Shown piece by piece: positions 45,296-54,995 of a stretch of 64,000 bases of DNA; the stretch's first letter is position 1; each line of letters begins with the position of its first letter. This DNA comes from Marinifilum sp. N1E240 (lineage in GTDB: Bacteria > Bacteroidota > Bacteroidia > Bacteroidales > Marinifilaceae), in contig NZ_WHKF01000004.1 of assembly GCF_009295825.1 (NCBI RefSeq), forward strand, positions 124,001-188,000. The letters are read 5' to 3'. A model generated the notes under the pieces. That model saw only the letters and a program-made list of their open reading frames with translations. It did not search any database and was not told the DNA's origin. The position numbers and the translations under genes were made by a program.

Positions 45296-46645
45296 TTATT
45301 GAACTGGAATTCCATTGGTTTTACCAATAACTTCACGACCGATAGAGTAATATATGTAATCATTGTCCGTCATGTCTTCAATGTCGTAAATGTTACGCCC
45401 ATCAAATATAATCTTGTTTTTCAATAGCTTCTCCATAACCCTAAAGTTAGGAACTTTAAATTCATTCCATTCTGTTACAACAATTAGTGCATCGGCATCT
45501 ATTAATGCTTCGTATTGATCTTTTGCGTATTCCACATCTGAACCAATTCTTCTTTCGCATTCTTCCATGGCAACAGGGTCATAAGCTACTACTTCTGCAC
45601 CTTCCTTTAATAGTTTATCAATAATAACTAAAGCAGGAGCTTCACGCATATCATCGGTGTTAGGCTTAAATGAAAGTCCCCACATCGCGAATTTTTTTCC
45701 TTTGAGATTTCCTTCGAAATGAGTCATCATCTTTTTGTAGAGAACGCTTTTTTGACGATTATTAACCAGCTCAACAGATTTGAGAATTTCAAGAGGGTGT
45801 CCTTTTTGTTCAGAAGTTTTAACAAGAGCCTGAACATCTTTAGGGAAGCAAGATCCTCCATAACCAGTTCCAGGGTAAATGAATTTATTTCCAATTCTAC
45901 TATCAGACCCAATTCCTCTTCGAACGTTGTTTACATCGGCACCAACAATTTCACAAAGATTGGCGATGTCGTTCATGAATGAAATTTTGGTTGCGAGCAT
46001 TGAGTTTGCTGCATATTTTGTCATTTCAGCTGAAGGTATATCCATAAAAATAACAGGATGATTATTCATGAGAAATGGTTTGTAAAGTCTTTTCATGACT
46101 TTTTGAGCTTTACCGGATTCTGTTCCAATTACGACTCGATCCGGTTTTAAAAAGTCATCTATGGCAGCACCTTCTTTTAAGAATTCAGGGTTTGAAGCCA
46201 CATCGAATTTTACATCTGAATTTCGTTTGTCTAGCTCTTCTTGAACCGCAGCTTTTACTTTTTTTGCCGTTCCGATTGGTACCGTACTTTTAGTTACAAT
46301 TACCATGTAATGTTCAGCGTGCTTTCCAATTTCTCGGGCTACTCCTAAAACATATTGTAAATCGGCACTACCATCTTCGTCAGGAGGAGTTCCAACCGCA
46401 ATAAATACGGCATCGGCTTCGCTTAAACAATCTTTTAAATTGGTTGAAAAAAACAATCTGCCTTTTTCCATATTTCGGGTTACCATTGGGGAAAGGCCAG
46501 GCTCATAAATAGGGATAATTCCTTTGTTTAGGTTGTCTATTTTTGTCTGATCTACGTCAACGCACGTAACAGTTATGCCTGTTTCAGCAAAACAGGTTCC
46601 AGAAACTAGTCCAACGTAACCTGTACCAACAATTGTAATGTTCAT
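45296..46645 (-). CDS. ugd: UDP-glucose 6-dehydrogenase
   Basis: 449 aa. N-terminal NAD-binding GTGYVGLVSGTCFAE, FLKEGAAIDDF in the middle, catalytic Cys in GYGGSCFPKDVQAL, and the C-terminal domain with WGLSFKPNTDDMREAPA. It oxidises UDP-glucose to UDP-glucuronate, which the following UXS-type enzyme decarboxylates. It starts the nucleotide-sugar block; a hairpin with GGGTAA / TTACCC sits upstream (46675-46695). Confidence 0.95.
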   Translation of the reverse strand: MNITIVGTGYVGLVSGTCFAETGITVTCVDVDQTKIDNLNKGIIPIYEPGLSPMVTRNMEKGRLFFSTNLKDCLSEADAVFIAVGTPPDEDGSADLQYVLGVAREIGKHAEHYMVIVTKSTVPIGTAKKVKAAVQEELDKRNSDVKFDVASNPEFLKEGAAIDDFLKPDRVVIGTESGKAQKVMKRLYKPFLMNNHPVIFMDIPSAEMTKYAANSMLATKISFMNDIANLCEIVGADVNNVRRGIGSDSRIGNKFIYPGTGYGGSCFPKDVQALVKTSEQKGHPLEILKSVELVNNRQKSVLYKKMMTHFEGNLKGKKFAMWGLSFKPNTDDMREAPALVIIDKLLKEGAEVVAYDPVAMEECERRIGSDVEYAKDQYEALIDADALIVVTEWNEFKVPNFRVMEKLLKNKIIFDGRNIYDIEDMTDNDYIYYSIGREVIGKTNGIPVQ

Positions 46646-47018
46646 ATAGATAGCTTTTTAAGTGATTGTGTTTGGGTAAGTTTTTCGTTACCCTAAATAA
46701 CAAAATAAATTTAAGTCAAACACCAATGAAGTTAATCAAATTTGATTGCATGTCAATTGATGTTTTTTTGATACGCAAAAACAAATATTTTGTTTGATTT
46801 TAGCCTGTTTTTTGTGAGTGTAGTCGTATTAATATTTATAAGAACATAATACACTCGATGTATTTGAAGAATGTTATTAGTTAATTTTTTTGGAGAAATA
46901 GTAAATGTATTTATTCGATTTAAATAAATATGAAAGAAGATGGTGTTGAATTGAATAATGGAGAAGGGATATTTATGTTTTTCCTTATAGGAACATTGAA
47001 TGAAGTTTTTTGTATAAA
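46646..47018. other. Intergenic stretch without a recognised gene
   Basis: AT-rich region between ugd and the PhnA gene. The minus-strand frame of about 90 codons in it has a low-complexity, Ile/Asn/Lys-rich product and no homology I recognise. No further structure seen. Confidence 0.5.
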
Positions 47019-47060
47019 AAAACAAGACCGGAAATTCAATTGAATTTCCGGTCTTGTTTT
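47019..47060. terminator. Bidirectional terminator, 42-bp perfect palindrome
   Basis: AAAACAAGACCGGAAATTC and its exact complement meet at CAATTG, with A runs on the left and T runs on the right, so it can stop transcription from either side. It follows the PhnA gene. Confidence 0.85.
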
Positions 47061-47078
47061 GTAGTTATTATTCTAAGT

Positions 47079-47654
47079 CTACATTTTCTTCACATACTTG
47101 GTTAAAATATAAATGTGCTGTCCTTCTACACGTCCTTCAATGTGAGTAGCATCATCTGCTACCAATGAGATGCGACGCACGGCAGTACCACGCTTGGCAG
47201 TAAATCCAGCACCTGAGACTTTTAAGTCCTTAATAAGAACTACATTGTCACCAGCTAGCAACTGTACTCCGTTGCTATCTATGTGTTTAACTGCATCCTC
47301 ATCCTCTTCACCTTCGCCAGTTGCTTTAGCCCATTCTAAAGTTTCTTCGTCAAGATAAAGCATATCCAATAAATCTTGAGGCCACCCTTCAGAGCGAAGT
47401 CTATTTAGCATTCTCCATGCCATAACTTGTACAGCAGGTTCTGTACTCCACATGCTATCGTTTAGGCAACGCCAGTGATTGGCATCCATTTTATCTGCAT
47501 TTTCAATTTGCTCATGACAAGTTCCACAAACTAAAATATGTTGTTCTGTATTTTTATTCGATGGTGCAACTTCAAAAGCTTTTAAATCTTCAGTAGAAGA
47601 ACATAGCTCACATACAGAGCCGCTTCTTGTATGTAATTCCTTTTCTATACTCAT
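47079..47654 (-). CDS. PhnA domain-containing protein
   Basis: 191 aa from the ATG at 47654 (a longer start at 47693 adds 13 residues of poor quality). N-terminal zinc ribbon with CELC and CGTC (residues ~15-50), then a PhnA/YjdM domain ending in DSNGVQLLAGDNVVLIKDLKVSGAGFTAKRGTAVRRISL...EGRVEGQHIYILTKYVKK. Despite the name it is not linked to phosphonate cleavage; the function is unknown. Lone gene, downstream palindromic terminator. Confidence 0.88.
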   Translation of the reverse strand: MSIEKELHTRSGSVCELCSSTEDLKAFEVAPSNKNTEQHILVCGTCHEQIENADKMDANHWRCLNDSMWSTEPAVQVMAWRMLNRLRSEGWPQDLLDMLYLDEETLEWAKATGEGEEDEDAVKHIDSNGVQLLAGDNVVLIKDLKVSGAGFTAKRGTAVRRISLVADDATHIEGRVEGQHIYILTKYVKKM

Positions 47655-47896
47655 TTTATTATTGTTTGAGTCTATTTTGATATTTTTTTGCAAAGGTAGT
47701 TCAGAATTGATACGAATTGCAATTTTTCAGGAATTTCCTCTTGATGAATGGAGTTTGGATGTTTAATAATGCTGTTTTTGATTACAAGAAAGAATCATTA
47801 GGAAATGTATTGACTTTGTAGGCTTTTAGTCTAAAAAGTATTTTTGATCTTTAGCCATTACTTCTTTAACTGTTTTTGCGAAAAAAAAGTCGTAAC

Positions 47897-47930
47897 TTGA
47901 ATGTTCTTCCGGAATAAATGTATACTTTTG
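47897..47930 (+). promoter_or_regulatory. rpsA promoter
   Basis: TTG at 47897-47899 and the -7 box TACTTTTG at 47923-47930, 53 bp before the ATG. Confidence 0.6.
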
Positions 47931-47983
47931 CACGGAATTTTATATATAATGTCTAATTTATTAGTAAATCAGTAATTTAACAC

Positions 47984-49789
47984 ATGGTTGAAGAAAACAA
48001 AAAAGTAGATCATTCTGCTCCAGATGCAGAATTTGATTGGGATGCTTTCACTAATGCAGAAGGTTTTGCAGGTGAAAAAAGAACAGAATTAGAAGCAATG
48101 TATGATAAAACTTTATCTACAGTAGCTGAAAAAGAAGTAATTGATGGTACAGTTATTTCATTAAACAAAAGAGAAGTTGTAATCAATATTGGTTACAAAT
48201 CAGATGGTATTGTAAGCTTAAATGAATTCAGATATAATCCTGAATTAACTGTAGGTGATACTGTTGAAGTTTACGTTGAGTCTCAAGAAGACAAAAAAGG
48301 ACAGTTAGTTCTTTCACACAAAAAAGCTCGTGCACTACGTTCATGGGATCGTGTGAACTCTGCATTAGAGAACGACGAAATTATTAAAGGTTACATCAAA
48401 TGTCGTACTAAAGGTGGTATGATCGTTGACGTATTTGGAATCGAGGCTTTCTTGCCAGGATCTCAAATTGATGTTAAGCCTATCCGTGACTACGATGTTT
48501 ACGTAGGAAAAACTATGGAATTTAAGGTTGTTAAAATCAATCACGAATTTAAAAATGTTGTTGTTTCTCACAAAGCTCTTATCGAAGCTGAACTTGAACA
48601 ACAGAAGAAAGAAATTATTGCTAAGCTTGAAAAAGGTCAGGTTCTTGAAGGAACTGTTAAGAACATCACTTCGTATGGTGTATTCATCGATTTAGGTGGA
48701 GTTGACGGTTTGATTCACATTACAGATCTTTCTTGGGGTCGAGTAACTCACCCAAGCGAAATTGTTGAGCTTGATCAGAAATTAAACGTTGTAATCCTTG
48801 ACTTTGATGACGATAAGAAGCGTATCGCTCTAGGTCTTAAGCAACTTACTCCACATCCATGGGATGCTCTTGATGCAGAAATGAAAGTGGGAGATACCGT
48901 TAAAGGTAGAGTAGTTGTTATGGCTGATTACGGTGCATTCGTTGAGATTGCTACTGGAGTTGAAGGTTTGATTCACGTTTCTGAAATGTCTTGGTCTCAG
49001 CACTTAAGATCTGCTCAGGATTTCATGAAAGTTGGAGACGAAGTAGAAGCTCAAATTCTTACATTGGATCGCGAAGAGAGAAAAATGTCTCTTGGTATCA
49101 AGCAATTGAAAACAGATCCATGGGAAGGTATCGAAACTAAGTATGCTGTTAATTCTAAGCACACTGCTAAGGTTCGTAACTTCACTAACTTCGGTGTATT
49201 CGTAGAAATTGAAGAAGGTGTTGATGGATTAATCCACATCTCTGATCTTTCTTGGACTAAGAAAGTGAAGCATCCAGCTGAGTTCACTCAAATTGGTGCT
49301 GAGATCGAAGTTAAAGTTCTTGAAATCGACAAGGACAACAGAAGATTAAGTTTAGGTCACAAGCAATTGGAAGAAAATCCATGGGATGTGTTCGAAACTA
49401 TCTTTACAACTGATTCAGTTCACGAAGGAACTATCGTAGAAGTTTTCGAAAAAGGTGCTGTTATTGCTCTTCCTTACGGTGTTGAAGGATTTGCAACTCC
49501 ACGTCACTTGGTGAAAGAAGATGGTGCTCAGGCAAAAGTTGACGAGAAATTATCATTCAAAGTGATTGAATTCTCTAAAGCTGCTAAGAGAATTATTCTT
49601 TCTCACTCAAGAACTTTCGAAGATGTGAAGAAAGCTGAAGATACTGCTAAGAAGAAAGAAGTTGCTAAGACCACTAAAAAGGGTGTTAAAAAGGTGAAAG
49701 ATTCACTAGAAAAGACTACCTTAGGTGATATATCAGAATTAGCTGCTTTGAAATCGAAAATGGAAAGCGGTAACGAAGGCGAAAAATAA
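47984..49789 (+). CDS. rpsA: 30S ribosomal protein S1
   Basis: 601 aa with six S1 (OB-fold) repeats; the clearest are VLEGTVKNITSYGVFIDLGGVDGLIHITDLSW, VKGRVVVMADYGAFVEIATGVEGLIHVSEMSW and HTAKVRNFTNFGVFVEIEEGVDGLIHISDLSW. S1 brings mRNA to the 30S subunit. In Bacteroidota, which largely lack Shine-Dalgarno signals, S1 is thought to matter more. Codon use is strongly biased (highly expressed) and the tail is Lys-rich. A STAS gene and rnz follow with short gaps (17 and 3 bp), suggesting an operon. Confidence 0.97.
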   Translation: MVEENKKVDHSAPDAEFDWDAFTNAEGFAGEKRTELEAMYDKTLSTVAEKEVIDGTVISLNKREVVINIGYKSDGIVSLNEFRYNPELTVGDTVEVYVESQEDKKGQLVLSHKKARALRSWDRVNSALENDEIIKGYIKCRTKGGMIVDVFGIEAFLPGSQIDVKPIRDYDVYVGKTMEFKVVKINHEFKNVVVSHKALIEAELEQQKKEIIAKLEKGQVLEGTVKNITSYGVFIDLGGVDGLIHITDLSWGRVTHPSEIVELDQKLNVVILDFDDDKKRIALGLKQLTPHPWDALDAEMKVGDTVKGRVVVMADYGAFVEIATGVEGLIHVSEMSWSQHLRSAQDFMKVGDEVEAQILTLDREERKMSLGIKQLKTDPWEGIETKYAVNSKHTAKVRNFTNFGVFVEIEEGVDGLIHISDLSWTKKVKHPAEFTQIGAEIEVKVLEIDKDNRRLSLGHKQLEENPWDVFETIFTTDSVHEGTIVEVFEKGAVIALPYGVEGFATPRHLVKEDGAQAKVDEKLSFKVIEFSKAAKRIILSHSRTFEDVKKAEDTAKKKEVAKTTKKGVKKVKDSLEKTTLGDISELAALKSKMESGNEGEK

Positions 49790-49806
49790 TTAAAAAATAG
49801 GTACTT

Positions 49807-50166
49807 ATGGACTTCAAGATTGACAAGAAAGACGGATACACTTTAGTTCAGGTGTTGAAAGATAAATTGGATACTCATATTGCTCCAGCATTAAAATCAG
49901 AATTGGTTTTGATTTCAGGAAATGGTGAGAGAAATATTCTTTTAGATTTAACTCCTTGTACGTATTGTGATTCTTCTGGTCTTAGTGCAATTCTTGTAGC
50001 GAATAGGTTGTGCAAAAATGCCAATGGAACATTTGTTCTATATGGTTTGCAGCCTGCTGTTGAAAGATTAGTTTCTATTTCTCAGTTAGATTCAGTTTTA
50101 AATATTGCTTATAATATGGACGAGGCTGTTTCTACAATGAAAGCTCAAATTGAATTAAACAAATAG
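49807..50166 (+). CDS. STAS domain protein (anti-anti-sigma-like)
   Basis: 119 aa. STAS domain with the phosphorylatable Ser motif YCDSSGLSAILVANRL, flanked by beta strands (FKIDKKDGYTLVQVLKDKLD, GTFVLYGLQPAVERLVSI). Such proteins take part in partner-switching, with phosphorylation by an anti-sigma kinase and dephosphorylation by a PP2C phosphatase. No anti-sigma kinase gene is adjacent, but a receiver-PP2C fusion is encoded at 38.8 kb. Lies between rpsA and rnz. Confidence 0.88.
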   Translation: MDFKIDKKDGYTLVQVLKDKLDTHIAPALKSELVLISGNGERNILLDLTPCTYCDSSGLSAILVANRLCKNANGTFVLYGLQPAVERLVSISQLDSVLNIAYNMDEAVSTMKAQIELNK

Positions 50167-50169
50167 TTT

Positions 50170-51096
50170 GTGAAATTTGAAGTAACAATCTTAGGGAGCA
50201 ATTCTGCATTGCCAACTACCAAAAGATTTCCAACCGCTCAGGTGCTCAATGTACTTGAGCGGTTTTTTTTAATCGATTGTGGTGAAGGCACGCAGATTCA
50301 GATGAAACGATTCAGGGTTCCGATGAACCGGATCAATCATATTTTTATCTCTCATACGCATGGAGATCATATTTTCGGGTTAATTGGTTTACTATCTACA
50401 TATGCTCTTCAGGGGCGTAAAGCCGATTTGCATATCTATGGACACAGCAAGTTGGAAAAGTTGATTACTTTTCAACTCGAGCTTTTGGAAACACGAAAAC
50501 CATACAAAATCATTTTTCATACTATATATGGGAAAGAGGTTCAAACTCTTTTTGAGGATGAGAAGATGATTGTTCAATCATTTCCTTTAAAGCATGGAGC
50601 AATGCCTTGTGCTGGTTTTTTATTTAAGGAAAAGGAAAGACCCAGAACATTAATAAGTGATATGCTGAAAGCTTATGATGTTCCTATAAAATTTAGGAAA
50701 GCATTAAAAGAAGGTGAAGATTTTGTCACCGAAGATGGAGATGTAATTCCTAACAAAAGACTAACAACAGATGCTCCTCGATCACGATCTTATGCATTCT
50801 GTACAGATACAGTTCCTTATGCTAAAATTTTGCCTGTAATCGAAAATGTTGATCTGCTTTACCATGAAGCAACATTTTTAAAAACGGAAACAAAATTGGC
50901 AAAATCAACTTACCATTCTACCGCCGAGCAAGCTGCTAATGTTGCTAACCAAGCAAATGTTAGAAAGTTAATCATAGGTCATTTTTCGGCTCGTTTTAAA
51001 AAGCTTGACGAACATTTAAAAGAAGCTAAAGAAATATTTCCCCATACTGATTTGGCTGAAGACGGAAAGAAGTTTCAGATTGAACTTGATCGCTAA
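50170..51096 (+). CDS. rnz: Ribonuclease Z
   Basis: 308 aa from the GTG at 50170, 3 bp after the STAS gene. Metallo-beta-lactamase nuclease with the zinc motif ISHTHGDHIFGL (HxHxDH) near residue 60, the FRKALKEGEDF exosite area and CTDTVPY...LYHEATF, and the distal His in IIGHFSAR. It matures the 3' ends of tRNAs without encoded CCA, such as the first tRNA-Asp in this window. Length matches the short bacterial type. Confidence 0.95.
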   Translation: MKFEVTILGSNSALPTTKRFPTAQVLNVLERFFLIDCGEGTQIQMKRFRVPMNRINHIFISHTHGDHIFGLIGLLSTYALQGRKADLHIYGHSKLEKLITFQLELLETRKPYKIIFHTIYGKEVQTLFEDEKMIVQSFPLKHGAMPCAGFLFKEKERPRTLISDMLKAYDVPIKFRKALKEGEDFVTEDGDVIPNKRLTTDAPRSRSYAFCTDTVPYAKILPVIENVDLLYHEATFLKTETKLAKSTYHSTAEQAANVANQANVRKLIIGHFSARFKKLDEHLKEAKEIFPHTDLAEDGKKFQIELDR

Positions 51097-51162
51097 AAAT
51101 GAATAAGCAATCAAGTTTTTTTATACTTTAGCAACTCTTAATACCTTTTAAACTAAACAAAC

Positions 51163-52410
51163 ATGAAACGAATAGTATTGATGTTGGTTGCTGGAGCAAT
51201 TGCAAGTTCTTCGTTTGCACAGCAAAAACAAGACAAATCTAAATTTAAAGAGTACGAGCCAGGTTATTATCAAAATTCAATTTTGAAAGATATCCGTATG
51301 GTTAACGATCAGTTAGAGAAAAAAGATGTAGATAAGCGATTCTTTATGGATCAAAGTTCTTATGATTTGCCAAATAAAATATCTCTTTATAAGAATAATA
51401 CTGAGTGGGCATTTCCAACTATTTCGCAAGGTAACACAGGAACTTGCTGGTGCTTTTCAACTACTTCATTTTACGAATCAGAAGTGTATCGTTTACAAAA
51501 GAAAAAAGTAGATATTTCTGAATTATATACAGTTTATTGGGAGTATGTAGAAAAAGCACGTCGTTTTATTCAGGAAAGAGGAGATTCTCATTTTGAGCAA
51601 GGTGCAGAAGGAAATTCTGTGGCTAGAATGTGGAAGCAATATGGAGTTTGTCCACAATCTGAGTACAGTGGCTTATTGAATGGGAGAAAATTCCACACTC
51701 ATGAGAAAATGTATACAGAGATGATGGCATTTCTTAATGGTTTAAAGAAAAGTAACGCCTGGAATGAAGAAGAAGCTTTGGCTACCATTAAAGCTATCAT
51801 GAATCATTATATGGGAACTCCTCCTACAAAATTTGTTGTTGAAGGTAAAGAATACACTCCAATAACTTATTTGAAGGGTTATTTGAAGTTAAATCCAGAT
51901 GATTATGTAGAGATTTTATCATATATGCAAGAACCATACTGGGAGCAAGTAGAATATAAGGTGCCTGATAACTGGTGGCATTCTAAGGAATATTATAATG
52001 TTCCTTTGGAAGATTATATGAAAGCTGTTAAAAAGGCAGTTCGTAACGGTTACACTATGAGTATTGGCGGTGATGTTTCCGAGGCTGGATTTTTAAGAAC
52101 AACAAATTGTGCAATGGTTCCTTCATTCGATATTCCTTCGGAGTATATTAACGAGGAGGCACGTCAGTATCGTTTTTCTAATGGATCTACAACAGATGAT
52201 CACGGAATGCATCTTGTAGGTTACTATGTTGATAAAGATGGTAAAGATTGGTACCTGATTAAAGATTCAAGTTCAGGATCAAGAAATATTGATGAAAATT
52301 CAGCAGAATTTGGTTACTATTTCTTCCATGAAGATTACGTGAAATTAAAAATGATGGGGTTCACCGTCCATAAAGATGCTGTGAAAGATCTTATGAAAAA
52401 ATTTAAATAA
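51163..52410 (+). CDS. Secreted C1 family cysteine peptidase (bleomycin-hydrolase-like)
   Basis: 415 aa. Signal peptide MKRIVLMLVAGAIASSSFAQ. Papain-like core: GNTGTCWCFSTTSFYESEV (catalytic Cys, preceded by the oxyanion Gln of the family, here Q in ISQGNT), EQGAEGNS, and DDHGMHLVGYYVD (catalytic His). The third residue, normally Asn in VENSWG, appears as Asp in YLIKDSSSGS, which also lacks the Trp. The lineage is that of PepC/BLMH-type peptidases but exported. Activity is likely, given the conserved Cys and His. Confidence 0.88.
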   Translation: MKRIVLMLVAGAIASSSFAQQKQDKSKFKEYEPGYYQNSILKDIRMVNDQLEKKDVDKRFFMDQSSYDLPNKISLYKNNTEWAFPTISQGNTGTCWCFSTTSFYESEVYRLQKKKVDISELYTVYWEYVEKARRFIQERGDSHFEQGAEGNSVARMWKQYGVCPQSEYSGLLNGRKFHTHEKMYTEMMAFLNGLKKSNAWNEEEALATIKAIMNHYMGTPPTKFVVEGKEYTPITYLKGYLKLNPDDYVEILSYMQEPYWEQVEYKVPDNWWHSKEYYNVPLEDYMKAVKKAVRNGYTMSIGGDVSEAGFLRTTNCAMVPSFDIPSEYINEEARQYRFSNGSTTDDHGMHLVGYYVDKDGKDWYLIKDSSSGSRNIDENSAEFGYYFFHEDYVKLKMMGFTVHKDAVKDLMKKFK

Positions 52411-52415
52411 TGTAT

Positions 52416-52445
52416 AAACCCCTGAGCTTAGCTTGGGGGTTTTGT
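52416..52445 (+). terminator. Terminator after the C1 peptidase gene
   Basis: AAACCCC-TGAGC-tta-GCTTG-GGGGTTT hairpin with a T run. Confidence 0.8.
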
Positions 52446-52526
52446 TTAGTTATTAGCTTGTTACAAGTGATATGATTTATTGTTTTTGAAAACTTATTTA
52501 GGTGGTTTTAAAGTCGCAAATTTGTG

Positions 52527-52534
52527 TATCTTTG
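52527..52534 (+). promoter_or_regulatory. guaA -7 box
   Basis: TATCTTTG matches TAnnTTTG. It lies inside the longer ORF start and so places the true start at 52579. Confidence 0.55.
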
Positions 52535-52578
52535 TACGCCAAATAAGATTACTGAACAACCTTCAATTTTATAGTTTT

Positions 52579-54111
52579 ATGCAGGAAAAAATTCTGATTT
52601 TAGATTTTGGCTCACAATACACACAGTTAATCGCAAGACGTGTACGTGAATTAAATGTGTATTGCGAAATACATCCTTATAACAATCCTCCGGCTATCGA
52701 TGAGTCGATTAAAGGAGTTATCCTTTCAGGAAGCCCGTTTTCTGTGAGAGAAGAGAAGGCTCCAATTCCAAATTTATCTGAGATTAAAGGCAAATTACCT
52801 CTATTAGGTGTTTGTTATGGTGCACAGCATTTGGCTCACTGTTTTGGAGGTGAAGTAATGGCATCAAACAAGCGTGAATATGGTCGTGCTAACCTTACTT
52901 CAGTAGATAATACCAATGAATTGTTGAAGGGGATTAGTTTAAATTCTCAGGTGTGGATGTCACATGGTGATACCATCGAAAGAATGCCTTCAAATTATAA
53001 AGTGACGGCAAGTACGGCAGATGTTGAAAATGCAGCATTCGCTATTGAGGGAGAATCAACATATGGTATTCAATTTCACCCAGAAGTGTATCATAGTACC
53101 GAAGGTATTATTATACTTGAAAACTTTATTGTTGGAGTTTGTGGTTGTTCACAAGACTGGACCCCTGATGCCTTTGTAGATACAACAGTAGCAGAATTAA
53201 AAGCTCAACTTGGAGATGAAAGTGTAATCCTTGCCTTATCCGGAGGTGTTGATTCTACCGTTGCGGCAATGTTATTACACAAGGCAATTGGAAAAAATCT
53301 TTACTGTATTTTCGTTGACAATGGTTTGTTGCGAAAGAACGAGTTTACCGATGTATTAAAGAAATACGAAACGCTAGGTTTAAATGTAACTGGAGTTGAT
53401 GCTGGAGAGAAGTTCATCTCTGCATTAAAAGGAGTTACAGATCCGGAAGGTAAGCGTAAGATTATTGGTAATGCTTTTGTTGAGGTATTCGATGAAGAAT
53501 CTCATAAAATTGAAAATGCCAAGTGGTTAGGACAGGGAACGATTTATCCTGATGTTATTGAATCTGTATCAGTAACAGGAGGACCTTCACAAACAATTAA
53601 GTCGCATCATAATGTAGGTGGTTTGCCTGATTATATGAAACTGAAAGTAGTAGAACCTTTGAAATTGTTATTCAAAGATGAGGTTCGTCGTGTTGGACGA
53701 AGTATGGGATTGGAAGATAAGTTTATCAGCCGTCATCCATTTCCAGGACCTGGATTAGGTATTCGTATTTTAGGTGATATTACTGCTGAAAAAGTACAAA
53801 TTCTTCAGGAAGTAGATGATATCTTTATCTCTGGCTTAAAAGAAGATGGCTTGTACGATGATGTATGGCAAGCTGGAGCAATGTTATTGCCTGTACAATC
53901 AGTTGGCGTAATGGGAGATGAGAGAACTTACGAAAGTGTTGTTGCTCTTCGTGCTGTTGGTTCAACTGATGGTATGACTGCAGACTGGTCTCATTTACCT
54001 TATGAGTTTTTAGCAAAAACTTCAAATAAGATCATCAATAATGTGAAAGGTGTGAACAGAGTTGTTTATGATATCAGCTCGAAGCCACCAGCAACAATCG
54101 AATGGGAATAA
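52579..54111 (+). CDS. guaA: GMP synthase (glutamine-hydrolysing)
   Basis: 510 aa from the ATG at 52579; the 5' extension to 52480 precedes the promoter box and is rejected. N-terminal class I glutamine amidotransferase ([16 protein letters not shown], nucleophile in [22 protein letters not shown]), then an ATP-pyrophosphatase ([18 protein letters not shown]) and the C-terminal dimerisation domain ending [15 protein letters not shown]. It converts XMP to GMP. Single gene with promoter and terminator. Confidence 0.97.
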   Translation: MQEKILILDFGSQYTQLIARRVRELNVYCEIHPYNNPPAIDESIKGVILSGSPFSVREEKAPIPNLSEIKGKLPLLGVCYGAQHLAHCFGGEVMASNKREYGRANLTSVDNTNELLKGISLNSQVWMSHGDTIERMPSNYKVTASTADVENAAFAIEGESTYGIQFHPEVYHSTEGIIILENFIVGVCGCSQDWTPDAFVDTTVAELKAQLGDESVILALSGGVDSTVAAMLLHKAIGKNLYCIFVDNGLLRKNEFTDVLKKYETLGLNVTGVDAGEKFISALKGVTDPEGKRKIIGNAFVEVFDEESHKIENAKWLGQGTIYPDVIESVSVTGGPSQTIKSHHNVGGLPDYMKLKVVEPLKLLFKDEVRRVGRSMGLEDKFISRHPFPGPGLGIRILGDITAEKVQILQEVDDIFISGLKEDGLYDDVWQAGAMLLPVQSVGVMGDERTYESVVALRAVGSTDGMTADWSHLPYEFLAKTSNKIINNVKGVNRVVYDISSKPPATIEWE

Positions 54112-54128
54112 ATTTCCAATATATATCG

Positions 54129-54157
54129 AAGGCAGTACTATAAGTGCTGCCTTTTTT
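54129..54157 (+). terminator. Terminator after guaA
   Basis: AAGGCAGTAC / GTGCTGCCTT (one wobble) with a 5-nt loop and a T run; it overlaps the convergent Hpt gene's stop by 2 bp. Confidence 0.85.
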
Positions 54158-54890
54158 ATTTTTTAAATTGATCTTGATTTTCATGATAATATTCATGAGC
54201 AATATTGATTTTTTCTTCCAATTCATTCAATTTTTCTTCGGCAGAATCAATGTCAGATTTTTGAATTAACTGTTCCAATTCAATAATTGTGGTTCGCGCC
54301 TGTATCATTGAGAAATTTGCCAAAACGCCTTTGAGTTTATGTGCAGCATCTTTGGCTTTTTTTAAGTCAGAGTTTAAAAGTGGAGTTCGAATATCTGATA
54401 TTCTGGAATCTTTAATCTCAAAAAATTTCTCAATAACTTCCTTAATGAAATTACGATTGTTATCCACCCGAACAAATAGTTCTTTAAAATTTATAATGGC
54501 AAGGTTCTTGTCTGTTTTTTTGGGTTCACGGGGTAAATCAATCAATTGAAGGACAAGAGATCTTAAATTCATCTCTTCAGGGAAATAAAGAAGTTTATTT
54601 TTTTTGCAAATATCTTCCTGATCAGCAGATGAAGTAATTATCAGTAACCTGAATTTTTTTTCGGATGAACCGGTGTAATATAGTTTTAAGGCTTCTAAAG
54701 ATTGATTTAATTCAAGAGCAGTGGCATTATCAAATTGATATTTGGATATAATTAGGTCAAAATTATTAGCCATAACCTTTTCGGTAGTTTCTTGCATGGA
54801 GCTACATTGGGAAATAGAAATGTTTTTGATTGATTCTATTCCTTTATGAGAAGTAAATCCAAGTAAAAGTATATTGGCTTTATGTTTCAT
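54156..54890 (-). CDS. Receiver-like plus Hpt domain protein
   Basis: 244 aa. Residues ~1-125 have a receiver-like alpha/beta fold (KANILLLGFTSHKGIESI, NNFDLIISKYQFDNATALEL) without a clear phospho-Asp, so a pseudo-receiver. Residues ~150-235 are an Hpt four-helix bundle with the phospho-His site AKDAAHKLKGVLANFSM. Hpt proteins pass phosphate from hybrid kinases to response regulators. No kinase gene is adjacent, so the partner is unknown. Confidence 0.83.
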   Translation of the reverse strand: MKHKANILLLGFTSHKGIESIKNISISQCSSMQETTEKVMANNFDLIISKYQFDNATALELNQSLEALKLYYTGSSEKKFRLLIITSSADQEDICKKNKLLYFPEEMNLRSLVLQLIDLPREPKKTDKNLAIINFKELFVRVDNNRNFIKEVIEKFFEIKDSRISDIRTPLLNSDLKKAKDAAHKLKGVLANFSMIQARTTIIELEQLIQKSDIDSAEEKLNELEEKINIAHEYYHENQDQFKK

Positions 54891-54995
54891 GTTTGTTAAA
54901 TTCGATGCCTGTAATTCTTAAAAAGATTGTATCTTTCGTGAAGTTCAGTAATGTGTAATCAATTTGCGCAAAATTTATTAAAAAGCATAATTTAT

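Noticed and set aside
46753-47025. Minus-strand ORF of 90 codons
   Set aside because: Composition is AT-driven (Ile, Asn, Lys, Phe) and it runs into the palindromic terminator; no family match.
52480-52578. Longer N-terminus for GuaA
   Set aside because: The guaA promoter box TATCTTTG lies inside this extension, so it is not translated.
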